Shown here piece by piece: positions 1 through 9,153 of a DNA stretch of 64,000 nt. Under the pieces are notes generated by a model, which was given only the letters and a program-made list of their open reading frames with translations, was not told the DNA's origin and searched no databases. This DNA is from JANMDU01 sp043777675 (GTDB taxonomy: Bacteria > Pseudomonadota > Gammaproteobacteria > Burkholderiales > Burkholderiaceae_C), in the NCBI GenBank assembly GCA_043777675.1, contig JAYWHR010000067.1, forward strand, positions 27,133-91,132, written 5' to 3'. Numbering within the stretch: position 1 is the stretch's first letter; the number at the start of each line of letters is the position of its first letter. Made by a program: the position numbers and the translations under genes.

Positions 1-48
1 TTTTACCGCAATTTTGCGCTACAGTAAGCATAGCAAGGAGCTCCTGTC

Positions 49-741
49 ATGAATCAATATTTCAATCCTCTGTCCGCTCAAGATCCAATTAGCAGCAGCG
101 CTCAACGTCGCCTTGATCGCTTCGCAGAAACCACCTTCGAACCAGCGCAAGCTCTCGGCATGGTGCCCATGGTGATCGAGCAATCTGGCCGTGGCGAGCG
201 AGCCTACGATATTTATTCCCGGCTGCTCAAAGAGCGCATCATTTTTTTGGTCGGCCCGGTAGAGGATTACATGGCCAATCTCGTGGTGGCACAGATGCTT
301 TTTTTAGAGAGCGAAAATCCAGACAAAGATGTGTTTATCTATATTAATTCCCCGGGCGGTTCAGTCAGCGCTGGCTTGGCGATTTACGACACGATGAATT
401 TCATCAAACCCGATATCTCGACGCTGTGCACAGGCATGGCCGCCAGTATGGGCTCTTTTCTCTTAATGGCCGGCACCAAAGGCAAGCGCATTGCCCTGCC
501 CAACTCCAGCATCATGATGCACCAGCCCTCCGGCGGTGCGCGCGGCATGGCCAGCGATATTGAAATATCTGCCCGCGAAATTTTGAAAACACGCGAACAA
601 CTCAATAAGATTTACGCCGACCAAACCGGTCAACCCGTCGAAAAAATCGCCCGTGATGTCGAGCGCGATTACTGGCTTTCTGCTCAAGAAGCGAAGGATT
701 ATGGTTTAGTCGATCAAGTGATCGCCAAGCGCCCGACCTAA
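49..741 (+). CDS. clpP: ATP-dependent Clp protease proteolytic subunit ClpP
   Basis: Serine peptidase of the ClpXP/ClpAP machine, degrading unfolded substrates in the cytosol. The catalytic triad is visible: Ser133 in GMAASMGS, His158 in MMHQP and Asp207 in ERDYWL. The 230-residue length is slightly longer than the E. coli precursor (207), mainly at the N-terminus, which is normally processed. A good ribosome binding site (aaggag, 35-40) sits 8 bases before the ATG. clpX follows 77 bases downstream and lon after that, the classical order in proteobacteria. Bases 1-48 are presumably the spacer after tig. Confidence 0.98.
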   Translation: MNQYFNPLSAQDPISSSAQRRLDRFAETTFEPAQALGMVPMVIEQSGRGERAYDIYSRLLKERIIFLVGPVEDYMANLVVAQMLFLESENPDKDVFIYINSPGGSVSAGLAIYDTMNFIKPDISTLCTGMAASMGSFLLMAGTKGKRIALPNSSIMMHQPSGGARGMASDIEISAREILKTREQLNKIYADQTGQPVEKIARDVERDYWLSAQEAKDYGLVDQVIAKRPT

Positions 742-818
742 TCCAGTCAAGGTAACAGTGCTCGAAACGGCTATAGCAAGCGGTATCATTGGGTTACACC
801 CATTTTTGGAATAAACCC

Positions 819-2084
819 ATGGCAGACCGTAAAGGCACTTCCTCCAGCGAAAAAACGCTGTACTGCTCCTTCTGCGGCAAAAGCCAGCACGAAGTGAAAA
901 AACTCATCGCAGGCCCTTCGGTCTTTATCTGCGATGAGTGCATTGATTTGTGCAACGACATCATCCGCGATGAAGTCTTGCCTGAACTCGAAAAAGCAGC
1001 AAAGAATGATTTGCCCACTCCGCTTGAGATCAAGCAACACCTAGATACTTATGTGATTGGCCAAACGACGGCCAAGCGCGCGATGGCTGTTGCCGTATAT
1101 AACCACTACAAACGCTTGCGCCACAAAGAAAAAGCCAAGAAAGACGATGTTGAACTCACCAAGACAAATATCTTGCTGATTGGCCCGACAGGCTCTGGCA
1201 AAACCTATCTCGCGCAAACTCTAGCTCGCATGCTGGATGTGCCCTTTGTGATGGCCGATGCCACCACACTGACAGAAGCTGGATATGTCGGCGAAGACGT
1301 TGAAAACATCATCTCCAAATTGCTTCAAGCCTGCAATTACGATGTGGAAAAAGCGCAGCGTGGCATTGTGTATATCGACGAGATCGACAAAATCTCCCGC
1401 AAATCTGACAACCCATCTATCACCCGTGATGTGAGCGGAGAAGGCGTGCAGCAGGCCTTGCTCAAGCTCGTGGAAGGCACGATGGCTGGCGTACCTCCGC
1501 AAGGCGGTCGCAAGCATCCGAACCAAGATTTCTTGCAGGTTGATACGACGAACATCTTATTCATCTGCGGCGGTGCCTTCCAAGGCTTGGAAAAATTGGT
1601 GGAAGCGCGGCAAGAAGCCGGCGGTATTGGCTTTGGCGCTTCAGTCAAAAGCAAAAAGCAACGTAGCCTCAGCGACACCTTCAAAGAGATTGAACCCGAA
1701 GATCTGATCAAGTTTGGCCTGATCCCGGAGCTGATTGGGCGCTTGCCCGTGATTGCTACGCTGGATGAGTTGAGCGAAGATGCACTCATGCAAATTTTGA
1801 CGGAACCGAAAAATGCGGTCATCAAGCAATACGCCAAGCTACTTGCCATGGAAGGAGCGGAGTTAGAAGTGCGCCCGAATGCTTTGCGCGCGATTGCGCG
1901 TAAAGCCCAAGTGCGTAAAACGGGCGCACGCGGCCTGCGCTCCATCCTTGAAGCTGCGCTGATCGACACCATGTTTGAATTGCCCGATACGAGTAATGTG
2001 GCCAAAGTCGTGGTGGATGAATCCACCATTGATGAGGGCAAACCACCTTTGCTCGTTTACAGGGACGAAGCTAAGAAAGCCTGA
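819..2084 (+). CDS. clpX: Clp protease ATP-binding subunit ClpX
   Basis: AAA+ unfoldase that feeds substrates to ClpP. The N-terminal zinc-binding domain has its four cysteines (YCSFCG and FICDECIDLC), followed by Walker A (GPTGSGKT), Walker B (VYIDEIDK) and the C-terminal AAA lid domain. I take the ATG at 819 (MADRKG), which matches the family start; an in-frame ATG at 789 would add ten residues with no counterpart. The length of 421 residues is typical. Lies between clpP and lon on the same strand. Confidence 0.98.
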   Translation: MADRKGTSSSEKTLYCSFCGKSQHEVKKLIAGPSVFICDECIDLCNDIIRDEVLPELEKAAKNDLPTPLEIKQHLDTYVIGQTTAKRAMAVAVYNHYKRLRHKEKAKKDDVELTKTNILLIGPTGSGKTYLAQTLARMLDVPFVMADATTLTEAGYVGEDVENIISKLLQACNYDVEKAQRGIVYIDEIDKISRKSDNPSITRDVSGEGVQQALLKLVEGTMAGVPPQGGRKHPNQDFLQVDTTNILFICGGAFQGLEKLVEARQEAGGIGFGASVKSKKQRSLSDTFKEIEPEDLIKFGLIPELIGRLPVIATLDELSEDALMQILTEPKNAVIKQYAKLLAMEGAELEVRPNALRAIARKAQVRKTGARGLRSILEAALIDTMFELPDTSNVAKVVVDESTIDEGKPPLLVYRDEAKKA

Positions 2085-2143
2085 TGCACCGCCTACAGTG
2101 GTGATGCGCGGCTAGTGATCTGATTTTTTGAGAGTGAAAAGCC

Positions 2144-4582
2144 ATGTCTGGTGCCACAACCCTACCCTCTGATCCAATGGATCTGCCGCTACTGCCTTTG
2201 CGCGACGTGGTCGTGTTTCCTCATATGGTGATTCCACTTTTTGTGGGCCGGCTTAAGAGCATCAAAGCGCTAGAGACCGCCATGGAAACGGATCGCCGCA
2301 TCATGCTTGTGGCGCAAAAAGCTGCCGCGAAAGACGAGCCAGTTGTTGAAGACATGTTTGGCGTCGGCTGCGTCTCCACAATTTTGCAGATGCTCAAGTT
2401 GCCCGACGGCACGGTGAAAGTATTGGTAGAAGGCCAGCAGCGCGCAACAGTTAATCAAATCATTGAAGGCGAGGCGCATTTTCATGCCAACGTGACGCCG
2501 CACAACGGCGCAGCGCCCACGCCAGATAGCCTGACAGCGATAGAGGCCGTGCGCCGAGCGGTGGTTAGTCAGTTCGATCAATACGTCAAGCTCAATAAAA
2601 AAATCCCACCGGAGATTCTCACCTCAATTTCCAGCATCGATGATGCAGGCCGCTTGGCCGATACCATTGCTGCGCATACGCCGCTCAAGCTTGAAAACAA
2701 GCAAACTGTTCTGGAGCTGATGGATGTCAAGGCGAGATTAGAGAATGTATTTGAGCAATTAGATCGTGAGCTTGAAATCCTCAATGTGGATAAAAAAATC
2801 CGCAGCCGCGTGAAGCGCCAGATGGAGAAAAATCAGCGCGATTTTTATCTGAATGAGCAAGTCAAGGCGATTCAAAAAGAATTGGGCGACGGCGAAGATG
2901 GCGCAGACATCGAAGAGATTGAGAAGAAAATCAAGGCCTCCAAAATGCCTCCAGAGGCGCGTAAGAAAGCAGACTCGGAGCTTAAAAAGCTCAAGCTCAT
3001 GTCGCCTATGTCAGCCGAAGCCACCGTGGTACGCAACTACATTGATGTGTTGATCGGTCTGCCATGGAGCAAAAAAACCAAAATCAAGCATGATTTAGGC
3101 AATGCAGAAACCGTGCTGAACTCGGATCACTTTGGTTTGGACAAAGTCAAAGATCGCATTCTGGAATATCTCGCAGTGCAGCAGCGTGTCGATAAAGTCA
3201 AAGCGCCTATTCTCTGCTTGGTAGGCCCTCCTGGCGTAGGCAAGACGTCTCTCGGCCAATCGATTGCCAAAGCCACAGGCCGCAAATATGTGCGCATGGC
3301 CTTGGGCGGCATGCGTGATGAAGCTGAGATTCGCGGTCATCGCCGCACGTACATCGGCGCGCTGCCTGGCAAGATCTTGCAAAGCCTCACCAAAATAGGC
3401 GCGCGCAATCCGCTCTTCTTGCTCGATGAGATCGACAAAATGGGGCACGATATGCGCGGCGATCCTTCGAGCGCCTTGCTTGAGGTGCTTGATCCTGAGC
3501 AAAATCACACGTTCAGCGATCATTATGTTGATGTCGATTTCGATTTGAGCGATGTGATGTTTGTGGCCACATCCAATTCGATGAACATTCCCCCTGCTCT
3601 TCTTGATCGCATGGAAGTCATCCGCCTCTCGGGTTATACCGAAGATGAGAAAACCGCCATTGCGCTGCGCTATCTCCTACCCAAGCAATTAGAAAACAAT
3701 GGTGTGAAAGCGGCTGAGCTTGATGTGCAAGAAGATGCCGTGCGCGATATCGTGCGCTACTACACGCGTGAAGCGGGCGTGCGCTCTCTGGAGCGCGAAC
3801 TGTCTAAGATTTGCCGAAAGGTTGTCAAAGGCATCTTGCTGAAAAAATACACAGAGCAAGTGAAGGTCACGTCTGAAAATCTCAATGATTTTGTGGGCGT
3901 TCGTAAATTCAACTATGGCCGCGCTGAGCAGAGCAGCCAAGTGGGGCAAGTGGTAGGCTTGGCATGGACAGAAGTAGGCGGCGATTTGCTGACCATTGAG
4001 GCGGCCATCATGCCCGGCAAAGGTGCGATTACACGCACTGGTTCGCTGGGCGATGTGATGAAAGAATCGGTGGAAGCTGCGCGCACGGTGGTGCGTTCGC
4101 GCTCGCGCCGCTTAGGCATCAAAGATGAGATGTTTGAGAAAAAAGATGTTCATATCCATGTGCCTGACGGTGCAACCCCCAAAGACGGCCCAAGCGCTGG
4201 CATTGCCATGACAACCGCCCTCGTCTCTGCGCTTACCGGTATCCCCGTAAAAGCCTCGGTGGCTATGACCGGCGAGATCACCTTGCGCGGTGAAGTCACA
4301 GGCATTGGCGGTTTAAAAGAAAAGTTGCTCGCTGCACTGCGCGGGGATATTAAAACCGTACTCATCCCCGAAGAAAACGTGAAAGATTTGGCCGACATTC
4401 CAGAGAACGTGAAAAACGGTATGGAAATCATTCCCGTAAAATGGATTGATCAAGTGCTGCAAGCGGCTCTGGAGCGTATGCCTGTGCCTTTAACCGATGA
4501 AGAAATCGCTTCGATGGATGTGGTGGCTGCGGCCAGCACGACAAAAAAAGCAGCAGAAAAAACCAAGGTCGTTAAACACTAA
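2144..4582 (+). CDS. lon: ATP-dependent endopeptidase La
   Basis: Homo-oligomeric AAA+ protease that removes damaged and short-lived regulatory proteins. In order: N-terminal LON substrate domain (LPLLPLRDVVVFPHM), coiled coil, AAA module with Walker A GPPGVGKT and Walker B FLLDEIDK, and the C-terminal S16 peptidase domain with the catalytic serine in KDGPSAGIAM and a downstream lysine. The length of 812 residues is typical. Third gene of clpP-clpX-lon; its stop codon overlaps the probable promoter of the following tRNA genes. Confidence 0.98.
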   Translation: MSGATTLPSDPMDLPLLPLRDVVVFPHMVIPLFVGRLKSIKALETAMETDRRIMLVAQKAAAKDEPVVEDMFGVGCVSTILQMLKLPDGTVKVLVEGQQRATVNQIIEGEAHFHANVTPHNGAAPTPDSLTAIEAVRRAVVSQFDQYVKLNKKIPPEILTSISSIDDAGRLADTIAAHTPLKLENKQTVLELMDVKARLENVFEQLDRELEILNVDKKIRSRVKRQMEKNQRDFYLNEQVKAIQKELGDGEDGADIEEIEKKIKASKMPPEARKKADSELKKLKLMSPMSAEATVVRNYIDVLIGLPWSKKTKIKHDLGNAETVLNSDHFGLDKVKDRILEYLAVQQRVDKVKAPILCLVGPPGVGKTSLGQSIAKATGRKYVRMALGGMRDEAEIRGHRRTYIGALPGKILQSLTKIGARNPLFLLDEIDKMGHDMRGDPSSALLEVLDPEQNHTFSDHYVDVDFDLSDVMFVATSNSMNIPPALLDRMEVIRLSGYTEDEKTAIALRYLLPKQLENNGVKAAELDVQEDAVRDIVRYYTREAGVRSLERELSKICRKVVKGILLKKYTEQVKVTSENLNDFVGVRKFNYGRAEQSSQVGQVVGLAWTEVGGDLLTIEAAIMPGKGAITRTGSLGDVMKESVEAARTVVRSRSRRLGIKDEMFEKKDVHIHVPDGATPKDGPSAGIAMTTALVSALTGIPVKASVAMTGEITLRGEVTGIGGLKEKLLAALRGDIKTVLIPEENVKDLADIPENVKNGMEIIPVKWIDQVLQAALERMPVPLTDEEIASMDVVAAASTTKKAAEKTKVVKH

Positions 4583-4600
4583 GATTTTTACTGCTATAAT
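4572..4600 (+). promoter_or_regulatory. Probable sigma-70 promoter of the tRNA genes
   Basis: A perfect TATAAT (4595-4600) lies 11 bases before the mature 5' end of tRNA-Gly. A weak -35 (TTAAAC, 4572-4577) is 17 bases upstream, overlapping the end of lon. Spacing fits a strong sigma-70 promoter; the start site is inferred, not shown. Confidence 0.6.
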
Positions 4601-4611
4601 TTGGCTCTCTC

Positions 4612-4687
4612 GCGGGAATAGCTCAGTTGGTAGAGCGCAACCTTGCCAAGGTTGAGGTCGAGAGTTCGAGACTCTTTTCCCGCTCCA
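4612..4687 (+). tRNA. tRNA-Gly (anticodon GCC)
   Basis: 76-nt cloverleaf with acceptor stem GCGGGAA/TTCCCGC, anticodon loop TTGCCAA giving GCC, TTCGAGA T-loop region and an encoded CCA end. First of three tRNA genes on this strand after lon. Confidence 0.97.
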
Positions 4688-4694
4688 AATTTCT

Positions 4695-4722
4695 AAAAAG
4701 GGAAGCAATTGCTTCCCTTTTT
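4695..4722 (+). terminator. Rho-independent terminator after tRNA-Gly
   Basis: Fully self-complementary: an A-run, then GGGAAGCAATTGCTTCCC, then a T-run. It can act in either direction. Confidence 0.75.
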
Positions 4723-4750
4723 GGTTTGTAGACTAGTTTGTAGGTACAGT

Positions 4751-4824
4751 GGCGCGATAGCAAAGCGGTTATGCCCCGGATTGCAAATCCGGTCAGCCCA
4801 GTTCGACTCTGGGTCGCGCCTCCA
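4751..4824 (+). tRNA. tRNA-Cys (anticodon GCA)
   Basis: 74-nt cloverleaf with acceptor stem GGCGCGA/TCGCGCC, anticodon loop ATTGCAAAT giving GCA, GTTCGACTC T-loop and encoded terminal CCA. Lies 63 bases after tRNA-Gly. Confidence 0.96.
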
Positions 4825-4869
4825 GATTTGGAAACAGCATGAATGCTGTTGTTCTTTTGGAAATCAAAG

Positions 4870-4897
4870 CGCCTCGGCATATGTTCGAGGCGTTTTT
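4870..4897 (+). terminator. Rho-independent terminator after tRNA-Cys
   Basis: Stem CGCCTCG / CGAGGCG around a 9-nt loop, followed by five T. Spaced 45 bases from the tRNA-Cys end. Confidence 0.7.
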
Positions 4898-4926
4898 GTT
4901 TGACAATCTATATATTGAAGTTTCCA

Positions 4927-5019
4927 GCCTCGATGGTGAAATAGGTAGACACAGCGGACTTAAAATCCGCCGCTTCGTTCATAGCGGGCGTACCGGTTCG
5001 ATTCCGGTTCGAGGCACCA
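4927..5019 (+). tRNA. tRNA-Leu (anticodon TAA)
   Basis: 93-nt class II tRNA with a long variable arm (around CGCTTCGTTCATAGCGG), acceptor stem GCCTCGA/TCGAGGC, anticodon loop CTTAAAA giving TAA, and encoded CCA. A TTGACA-like hexamer lies at 4900-4905 but no properly spaced -10 box was seen, so co-transcription is possible. Confidence 0.95.
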
Positions 5020-5181
5020 TTCTTTATCTTTTTATTAAAACCTTAGCGCTCTCGAACCGGTTCACCGAAGGGCGGTGTTGACGAAGCGCGCAAGCGCACT
5101 TGGTTCGATTGTCATCACAGCTACTGTTTAGACTTAACAAAAAATAAACACGGCGTACCACCAAAGTTATAAACTGTCCTC

Positions 5182-5826
5182 ATGGCATCCTCCTACGCTC
5201 CCCCCTTTGAAATCCATGTGCATGGCGAAGTGCCTCTGCGCCCGGATGTATCGTATGGTCAATTGCAAGATGCGCTAAAGCCGCTTTGGTCTTACGCAGG
5301 TGCATCCTCTTTGGCTAAGGGCGCAGTCAGCTCTTATGAAGAAGAGCCCGGTATTCGGGTGGATGATAAAGAACATGTGCTTAGCATCTGCTGGACGGTG
5401 GCAGCCGATGAGGCCTTTCGCAGCAGTTTGGAAGAAATGTGCATGAATCTCAACGAGTTATCTAGCGCAGGCGCGGCCATTGAAATCAGTATTTATGACA
5501 CAGAATTCGACGATGAAGATGAAGAAAACGAGACACAAGAATCGCGCGACGATTTTTTGATGCTTTTCGTGGGCCCTACGCCCGGCGACATCATGCAAGT
5601 CCAGCGCGATATTCTTATTGAGGATGTGACGGCTGTGATGGAGCGCCATTTTGAGAAAACCGAAATGGGCGACGTGGTGGCTGAAATTGACAAAATGTTT
5701 AGCAAGCGCTTTGATGCGATGGTCAACTCACTGACGATTCCTCGCAGTCTGCGAGGTGGGCCCGGCGCTGCGGGAGGTTTAGGCGGGCATGGCGGTGGCG
5801 GACGCAAACCTCGGCATTTGCACTGA
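5182..5826 (+). CDS. Conserved hypothetical protein with acidic linker and Gly/His-rich tail
   Basis: A 214-residue protein I cannot assign to a named family with certainty. The first half is a compact globular region without signal peptide or membrane span. It is followed by a strongly acidic stretch around residues 110-125 (repeated Asp/Glu), a helical region near 130-185, and a glycine-rich basic tail ending in RKPRHLH. The codon use looks native. It follows the tRNA cluster with a 162-base gap and precedes a secreted protein on the same strand. The His-containing tail could bind metal, but that is a guess. Confidence 0.75.
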   Translation: MASSYAPPFEIHVHGEVPLRPDVSYGQLQDALKPLWSYAGASSLAKGAVSSYEEEPGIRVDDKEHVLSICWTVAADEAFRSSLEEMCMNLNELSSAGAAIEISIYDTEFDDEDEENETQESRDDFLMLFVGPTPGDIMQVQRDILIEDVTAVMERHFEKTEMGDVVAEIDKMFSKRFDAMVNSLTIPRSLRGGPGAAGGLGGHGGGGRKPRHLH

Positions 5827-5884
5827 ATCCTTGAATGCGACACCAGCTCGCAAAGCAGCCTCCAAACAGTGAGAAAATTGAATC

Positions 5885-6487
5885 ATGTTGAGCATTACAT
5901 CTTTTTCCTCTCAGATCAACGCCTTGGCAATGATTTCGACCTGTTTCATATTTAATGCATACGCGCAAGAAGCCAATGTTCTTGGTTTGCCAGCCATACC
6001 GCAAGCCAAGCCCGGTGCCGCAGTCGCTGCCCCTGGAAGTGCATCAAAGCCCACCAAACCCATTGATTCATCTCCTAATCGAGATGCATTAGCGGGCGAG
6101 ATGAGCTTGCAGCATAGCGCGCTCAACGGCTTAGGTCGCCTAGTGATCACTACCAAAAGCGTCTTTAGCTCACAAGCTACACAAGGCAGCGCGATCGATG
6201 CAGCGCGTTTAGTACAGCGGGATCTCACCATTGCCTGTGGCAAGCAATGTAAGCCCGAAAAAATGGCATCACCTAAGATTTTGCCCAGCGGTCAACTAGA
6301 GTTTGAGCTGGCGTTTCGCCCTCTCTACCAGCATTTAAATCAAGCGCAGTTCTTGGCAGCTTTACAGAGCAAACCTATCAATTTAACGCCTGTGCAACTC
6401 TCGGCGCCATCACAACCGGCATTGCCTGCCATAGTTTCTAGCGCTACGCCAAGTACTCAGGGCATCGTCAAGACAGCCACTCAATAA
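5885..6487 (+). CDS. Hypothetical exported protein
   Basis: A 200-residue protein with an N-terminal hydrophobic segment and a probable signal peptidase site after AYA, giving a mature start at QEANVLG. The mature part begins with a Pro/Ala-rich segment (about residues 30-65) and contains a pair of cysteines four apart (CGKQC) that could form a disulphide. No family recognised. A start further downstream (MISTC) would shorten the signal region. It is 58 bases after the preceding hypothetical gene, so the two may be co-transcribed. Confidence 0.65.
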   Translation: MLSITSFSSQINALAMISTCFIFNAYAQEANVLGLPAIPQAKPGAAVAAPGSASKPTKPIDSSPNRDALAGEMSLQHSALNGLGRLVITTKSVFSSQATQGSAIDAARLVQRDLTIACGKQCKPEKMASPKILPSGQLEFELAFRPLYQHLNQAQFLAALQSKPINLTPVQLSAPSQPALPAIVSSATPSTQGIVKTATQ

Positions 6488-6495
6488 GTTGCAAA

Positions 6496-6792
6496 TTAAG
6501 CGCCTTTTTGATTCGTTTGACGCGTATCCATCTTAGCTTTCAGCGACGCTAGTAGGTCTGGCGGCAGCAAGCGTTGAGCAACCTTCATCAGAATCAGTGC
6601 CACTATTCCATCGTCAATCCAGCCGAGCACAGGCAAAAAATCGCTGACGAGATCGATCGGACTGATGATGTAAAGCGCAGCGGCAAGTGCCACGAATTTG
6701 GCACTTACTGGTGTACGTGCATCACGCAACAGATGCCACATCAGTATGAGCTCTCTGCGGAATTTGCTAACTAACAAGCCCCATTTGAACAT
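6496..6792 (-). CDS. YkvA/DUF1232 family small membrane protein
   Basis: 98 residues with the DUF1232 hallmark: a hydrophobic segment followed by ISPIDLVSDFLPVLGWIDD and a second hydrophobic stretch. The function of the family is unknown. I chose the internal ATG at 6792 (MFKWG) because a strong ribosome binding site (AAAGGAGGG) sits just upstream on this strand; the longer frame from 6822 would bury that site. The tail is basic. Convergent with the secreted protein upstream, with only 8 bases between the stops. Confidence 0.85.
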   Translation of the reverse strand: MFKWGLLVSKFRRELILMWHLLRDARTPVSAKFVALAAALYIISPIDLVSDFLPVLGWIDDGIVALILMKVAQRLLPPDLLASLKAKMDTRQTNQKGA

Positions 6793-6955
6793 GAAGTGAC
6801 CCTCCTTTAAGTATTCAAACACATTTCACCAGAGTCGATAAACTCAAATGTAAATTTCTCTAACGCGATACTCAGCTGCGCGATGACAAAACTTCGGAAG
6901 CACCAACACTTAGCGGCAGAGGCTACACTCTTCGATATATAAAAAATGTCCTTCT

Positions 6956-7759
6956 ATGCCAAGCAACCAATACGAAACATTCATGCGCCATGTGTTTGAG
7001 CATGGCGTGGCAAAAACAGATCGCACCGGCACCGGCACGCGCTCGGTCTTCGGCCATCAGATGCGCTTCAATCTTGCCGAGGGCTTTCCGTTAGTCACGA
7101 CAAAAAAAGTGCATCTCAAATCCATCATCTTGGAGCTGCTTTGGTTCCTCCGGGGCGATGCCAATGCGAACTGGCTTAAAGAGCGCGGGGTGACGATTTG
7201 GAATGAATGGGCAGATAAAGAAACGGGCGATTTGGGCCCAGTGTACGGTGTGCAGTGGCGATCATGGCCCACGCCTGATGGCGGGCATATTGATCAGATT
7301 GCGCAGGTGGTCGATCAGCTCCAGACCAATCCAGATTCGCGCCGCATCATTGTGAGCGCCTGGAATGTGGCCGATTTGCCTAAGATGGCGCTCATGCCCT
7401 GCCATGCTTTCTTTCAGTTTTACGTGGCCGAAGGCCGGCTCTCCTGCCAACTCTACCAACGCAGCGCCGACATCTTCCTCGGCGTCCCCTTCAACATCGC
7501 CAGCTACGCCCTGCTCACCCACATGCTAGCGCAGCAATGCAATCTGGAAGTCGGCGATTTTGTGTGGACGGGCGGTGATTGCCATATTTACAGTAATCAC
7601 CATGAGCAAGTCCAAACGCAACTCGGTCGAGAGCCTTTTGCTTACCCACAACTCATGATCAAACGCAAACCTGCCTCGATCTTTGACTACGAGTACGAAG
7701 ATTTTGAAGTGGTGAATTACCAGCACCATGCGGCGATCAAAGCGCCGGTTGCGGTGTAA
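6956..7759 (+). CDS. thyA: Thymidylate synthase
   Basis: Converts dUMP and 5,10-methylene-THF to dTMP and dihydrofolate. The catalytic cysteine sits in ALMPCHAFFQFYV, and the dUMP/phosphate-binding segment DSRRIIVSAWN and the C-terminal folate-binding end IKAPVAV are intact. At 267 residues it is close to the E. coli enzyme (264). folA follows after 6 bases, pairing dihydrofolate production with its recycling. A gap of about 130 bases upstream probably holds the promoter. Confidence 0.97.
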   Translation: MPSNQYETFMRHVFEHGVAKTDRTGTGTRSVFGHQMRFNLAEGFPLVTTKKVHLKSIILELLWFLRGDANANWLKERGVTIWNEWADKETGDLGPVYGVQWRSWPTPDGGHIDQIAQVVDQLQTNPDSRRIIVSAWNVADLPKMALMPCHAFFQFYVAEGRLSCQLYQRSADIFLGVPFNIASYALLTHMLAQQCNLEVGDFVWTGGDCHIYSNHHEQVQTQLGREPFAYPQLMIKRKPASIFDYEYEDFEVVNYQHHAAIKAPVAV

Positions 7760-7765
7760 CGCTGC

Positions 7766-8269
7766 ATGAAAATCAACCTCATCTGGGCGCAAGCCAAGGA
7801 TCGCGTGATTGGCAAAAACGGCAAGATGCCTTGGCATTTGCCGGAAGATCTTGCGCATTTCAAGCGCACGACGCTGGGGCATCCGGTGATCATGGGGCGC
7901 AAGACTTGGGACAGCCTGCCTTTGAGATTCAGGCCGCTGCCGGGGCGGATGAATGTGGTGATCTCTTCAGACGCTCCAACCCGTGAAAATTTAAGCAAAA
8001 TCGGCACTTCGCCGGCACAGAACCTGCGCGAGGCGCTATTGATTTGTGAGCAAATGGGCAGCAACGAGGTGTGGGTGATCGGCGGTGCGCAGATCTATGC
8101 GCAGGCGCTGCCGCTGGCTCACAAACTGGTCGTCACGGAGATTGATGGCGTGTTTGAAGGCGATGCGTTTGCGCCGCCAATAGATACGCGGTGGCGCGAA
8201 GCTGGCCGCGAACAGATGACTGCTGCCAGTGGCTTGAAGCTGGATTTTGTGACCTATCTGCGCACTTAA
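7766..8269 (+). CDS. folA: Dihydrofolate reductase
   Basis: Reduces the dihydrofolate left by ThyA. Family landmarks are present: the N-terminal strand with AKDRVIGKNGKMPWHLPEDL, the NADPH-binding HPVIMGRKTWDSLP and the conserved WVIGGAQIYAQALP. 167 residues. Transcriptionally linked to thyA (6-base gap). An intergenic copy of the palindromic repeat follows its stop. Confidence 0.96.
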   Translation: MKINLIWAQAKDRVIGKNGKMPWHLPEDLAHFKRTTLGHPVIMGRKTWDSLPLRFRPLPGRMNVVISSDAPTRENLSKIGTSPAQNLREALLICEQMGSNEVWVIGGAQIYAQALPLAHKLVVTEIDGVFEGDAFAPPIDTRWREAGREQMTAASGLKLDFVTYLRT

Positions 8270-8283
8270 TATCATCATCATTC

Positions 8284-8327
8284 ACTATCAATACAATAGC
8301 AGCTTGCGCATATTCTATGCCGGCTAC
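8284..8327 (+). repeat. Palindromic interspersed repeat, copy 1 (intergenic, forward)
   Basis: Between folA and xthA. Contains the family core GCGCATATTCTATGCCGGCT without mismatch, preceded by CAATAGCA. The GCATA/TATGC pair can form a short hairpin. See the finding on the repeat family. Confidence 0.85.
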
Positions 8328-8346
8328 ACACTGAAAACATGCTCAA

Positions 8347-9153
8347 ATGACTCTGAAAATCGCTACTTGGAACGTCAACTCCCTCAACATCCGCGCTAAC
8401 CAAGTGCTCGATTGGCTCGCCGCGCAACCCGAAGGCGAGAAGATCGATGCGCTGGGTTTGCAAGAGCTGAAGATGACGGATGAGAAGTTTCCGCACGCAG
8501 ATTTTGAAGCGGCAGGCTACAGCTCACAAGCTTTCGGCCAGAAAACCTACAACGGCGTGGCTTGGCTCACGCGAAATGACGCTGTGAGCTCGGTGAGCGA
8601 TGTACAAAAAAACATTCCCGGTTTCGATGACGAGCAAAGCAGGATCATTGCAGCCACGCTCCAAACGAAGCTGGGCAGCGTGCGCGTGATTAACGGCTAT
8701 TTTGTCAATGGCGAAGCGCCGAGCAGCGATAAATTCAAGTACAAAATGCGCTGGCTCAAAGCTTTGCGCGAATGGCTAACAAGCGAGCTGGCCGTTCATC
8801 CTCAGCTGGTACTCGTAGGCGATTTCAACATCACGCTTGACGACCGGGACACACACGATCCCGTTGGCTTGAAGGAAGCGATTCACCACACCGAAGCTGA
8901 ACGAGATCAGCTCAAACACATCCTTGCGCTGGGTTTGACGGACGGCTTCCGTATGTTTGAGCAAGCCCCAAAGATCTACAGTTGGTGGGATTACCGCGAT
9001 CTAGCTTTCCGCCGCAACAAGGGCTTGCGGATCGATTACACACTGGTCAGCGATGCGCTAAAACCCAAAGTGCAGAGCTGCATCATTGATAAAGCGCCCC
9101 GCAAGAATGAACGGCCGTCGGATCATACGCCGGTGGTTTGCACGATGGCTTAA
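8347..9153 (+). CDS. xthA: Exodeoxyribonuclease III
   Basis: AP endonuclease and 3'-exonuclease of base excision repair. EEP-fold motifs are in order: IATWNVNSLNIR at the N-terminus, LQELKM with the metal-binding glutamate, LVGDFNI, and the C-terminal SDHTPVV. The length of 268 residues equals that of E. coli XthA. The last 4 bases overlap the end of the convergent def gene. A repeat copy lies just upstream of the start, so any promoter must overlap or follow it. Confidence 0.95.
   Translation: MTLKIATWNVNSLNIRANQVLDWLAAQPEGEKIDALGLQELKMTDEKFPHADFEAAGYSSQAFGQKTYNGVAWLTRNDAVSSVSDVQKNIPGFDDEQSRIIAATLQTKLGSVRVINGYFVNGEAPSSDKFKYKMRWLKALREWLTSELAVHPQLVLVGDFNITLDDRDTHDPVGLKEAIHHTEAERDQLKHILALGLTDGFRMFEQAPKIYSWWDYRDLAFRRNKGLRIDYTLVSDALKPKVQSCIIDKAPRKNERPSDHTPVVCTMA

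Noticed and set aside
5004..5060. CCGGTTCGAG/CTCGAACCGG pair linking the tRNA-Leu end to downstream DNA, considered as an attachment site remnant
   Set aside because: Only 10 bases, inverted rather than direct, and no integrase or foreign gene next to it.
8030..8062. Part of folA resembling the first half of the long repeat (GCGCTATTGATTTGTGAGCA)
   Set aside because: It encodes EALLICEQ, a normal family segment before WVIGGAQ, and the core half is missing.
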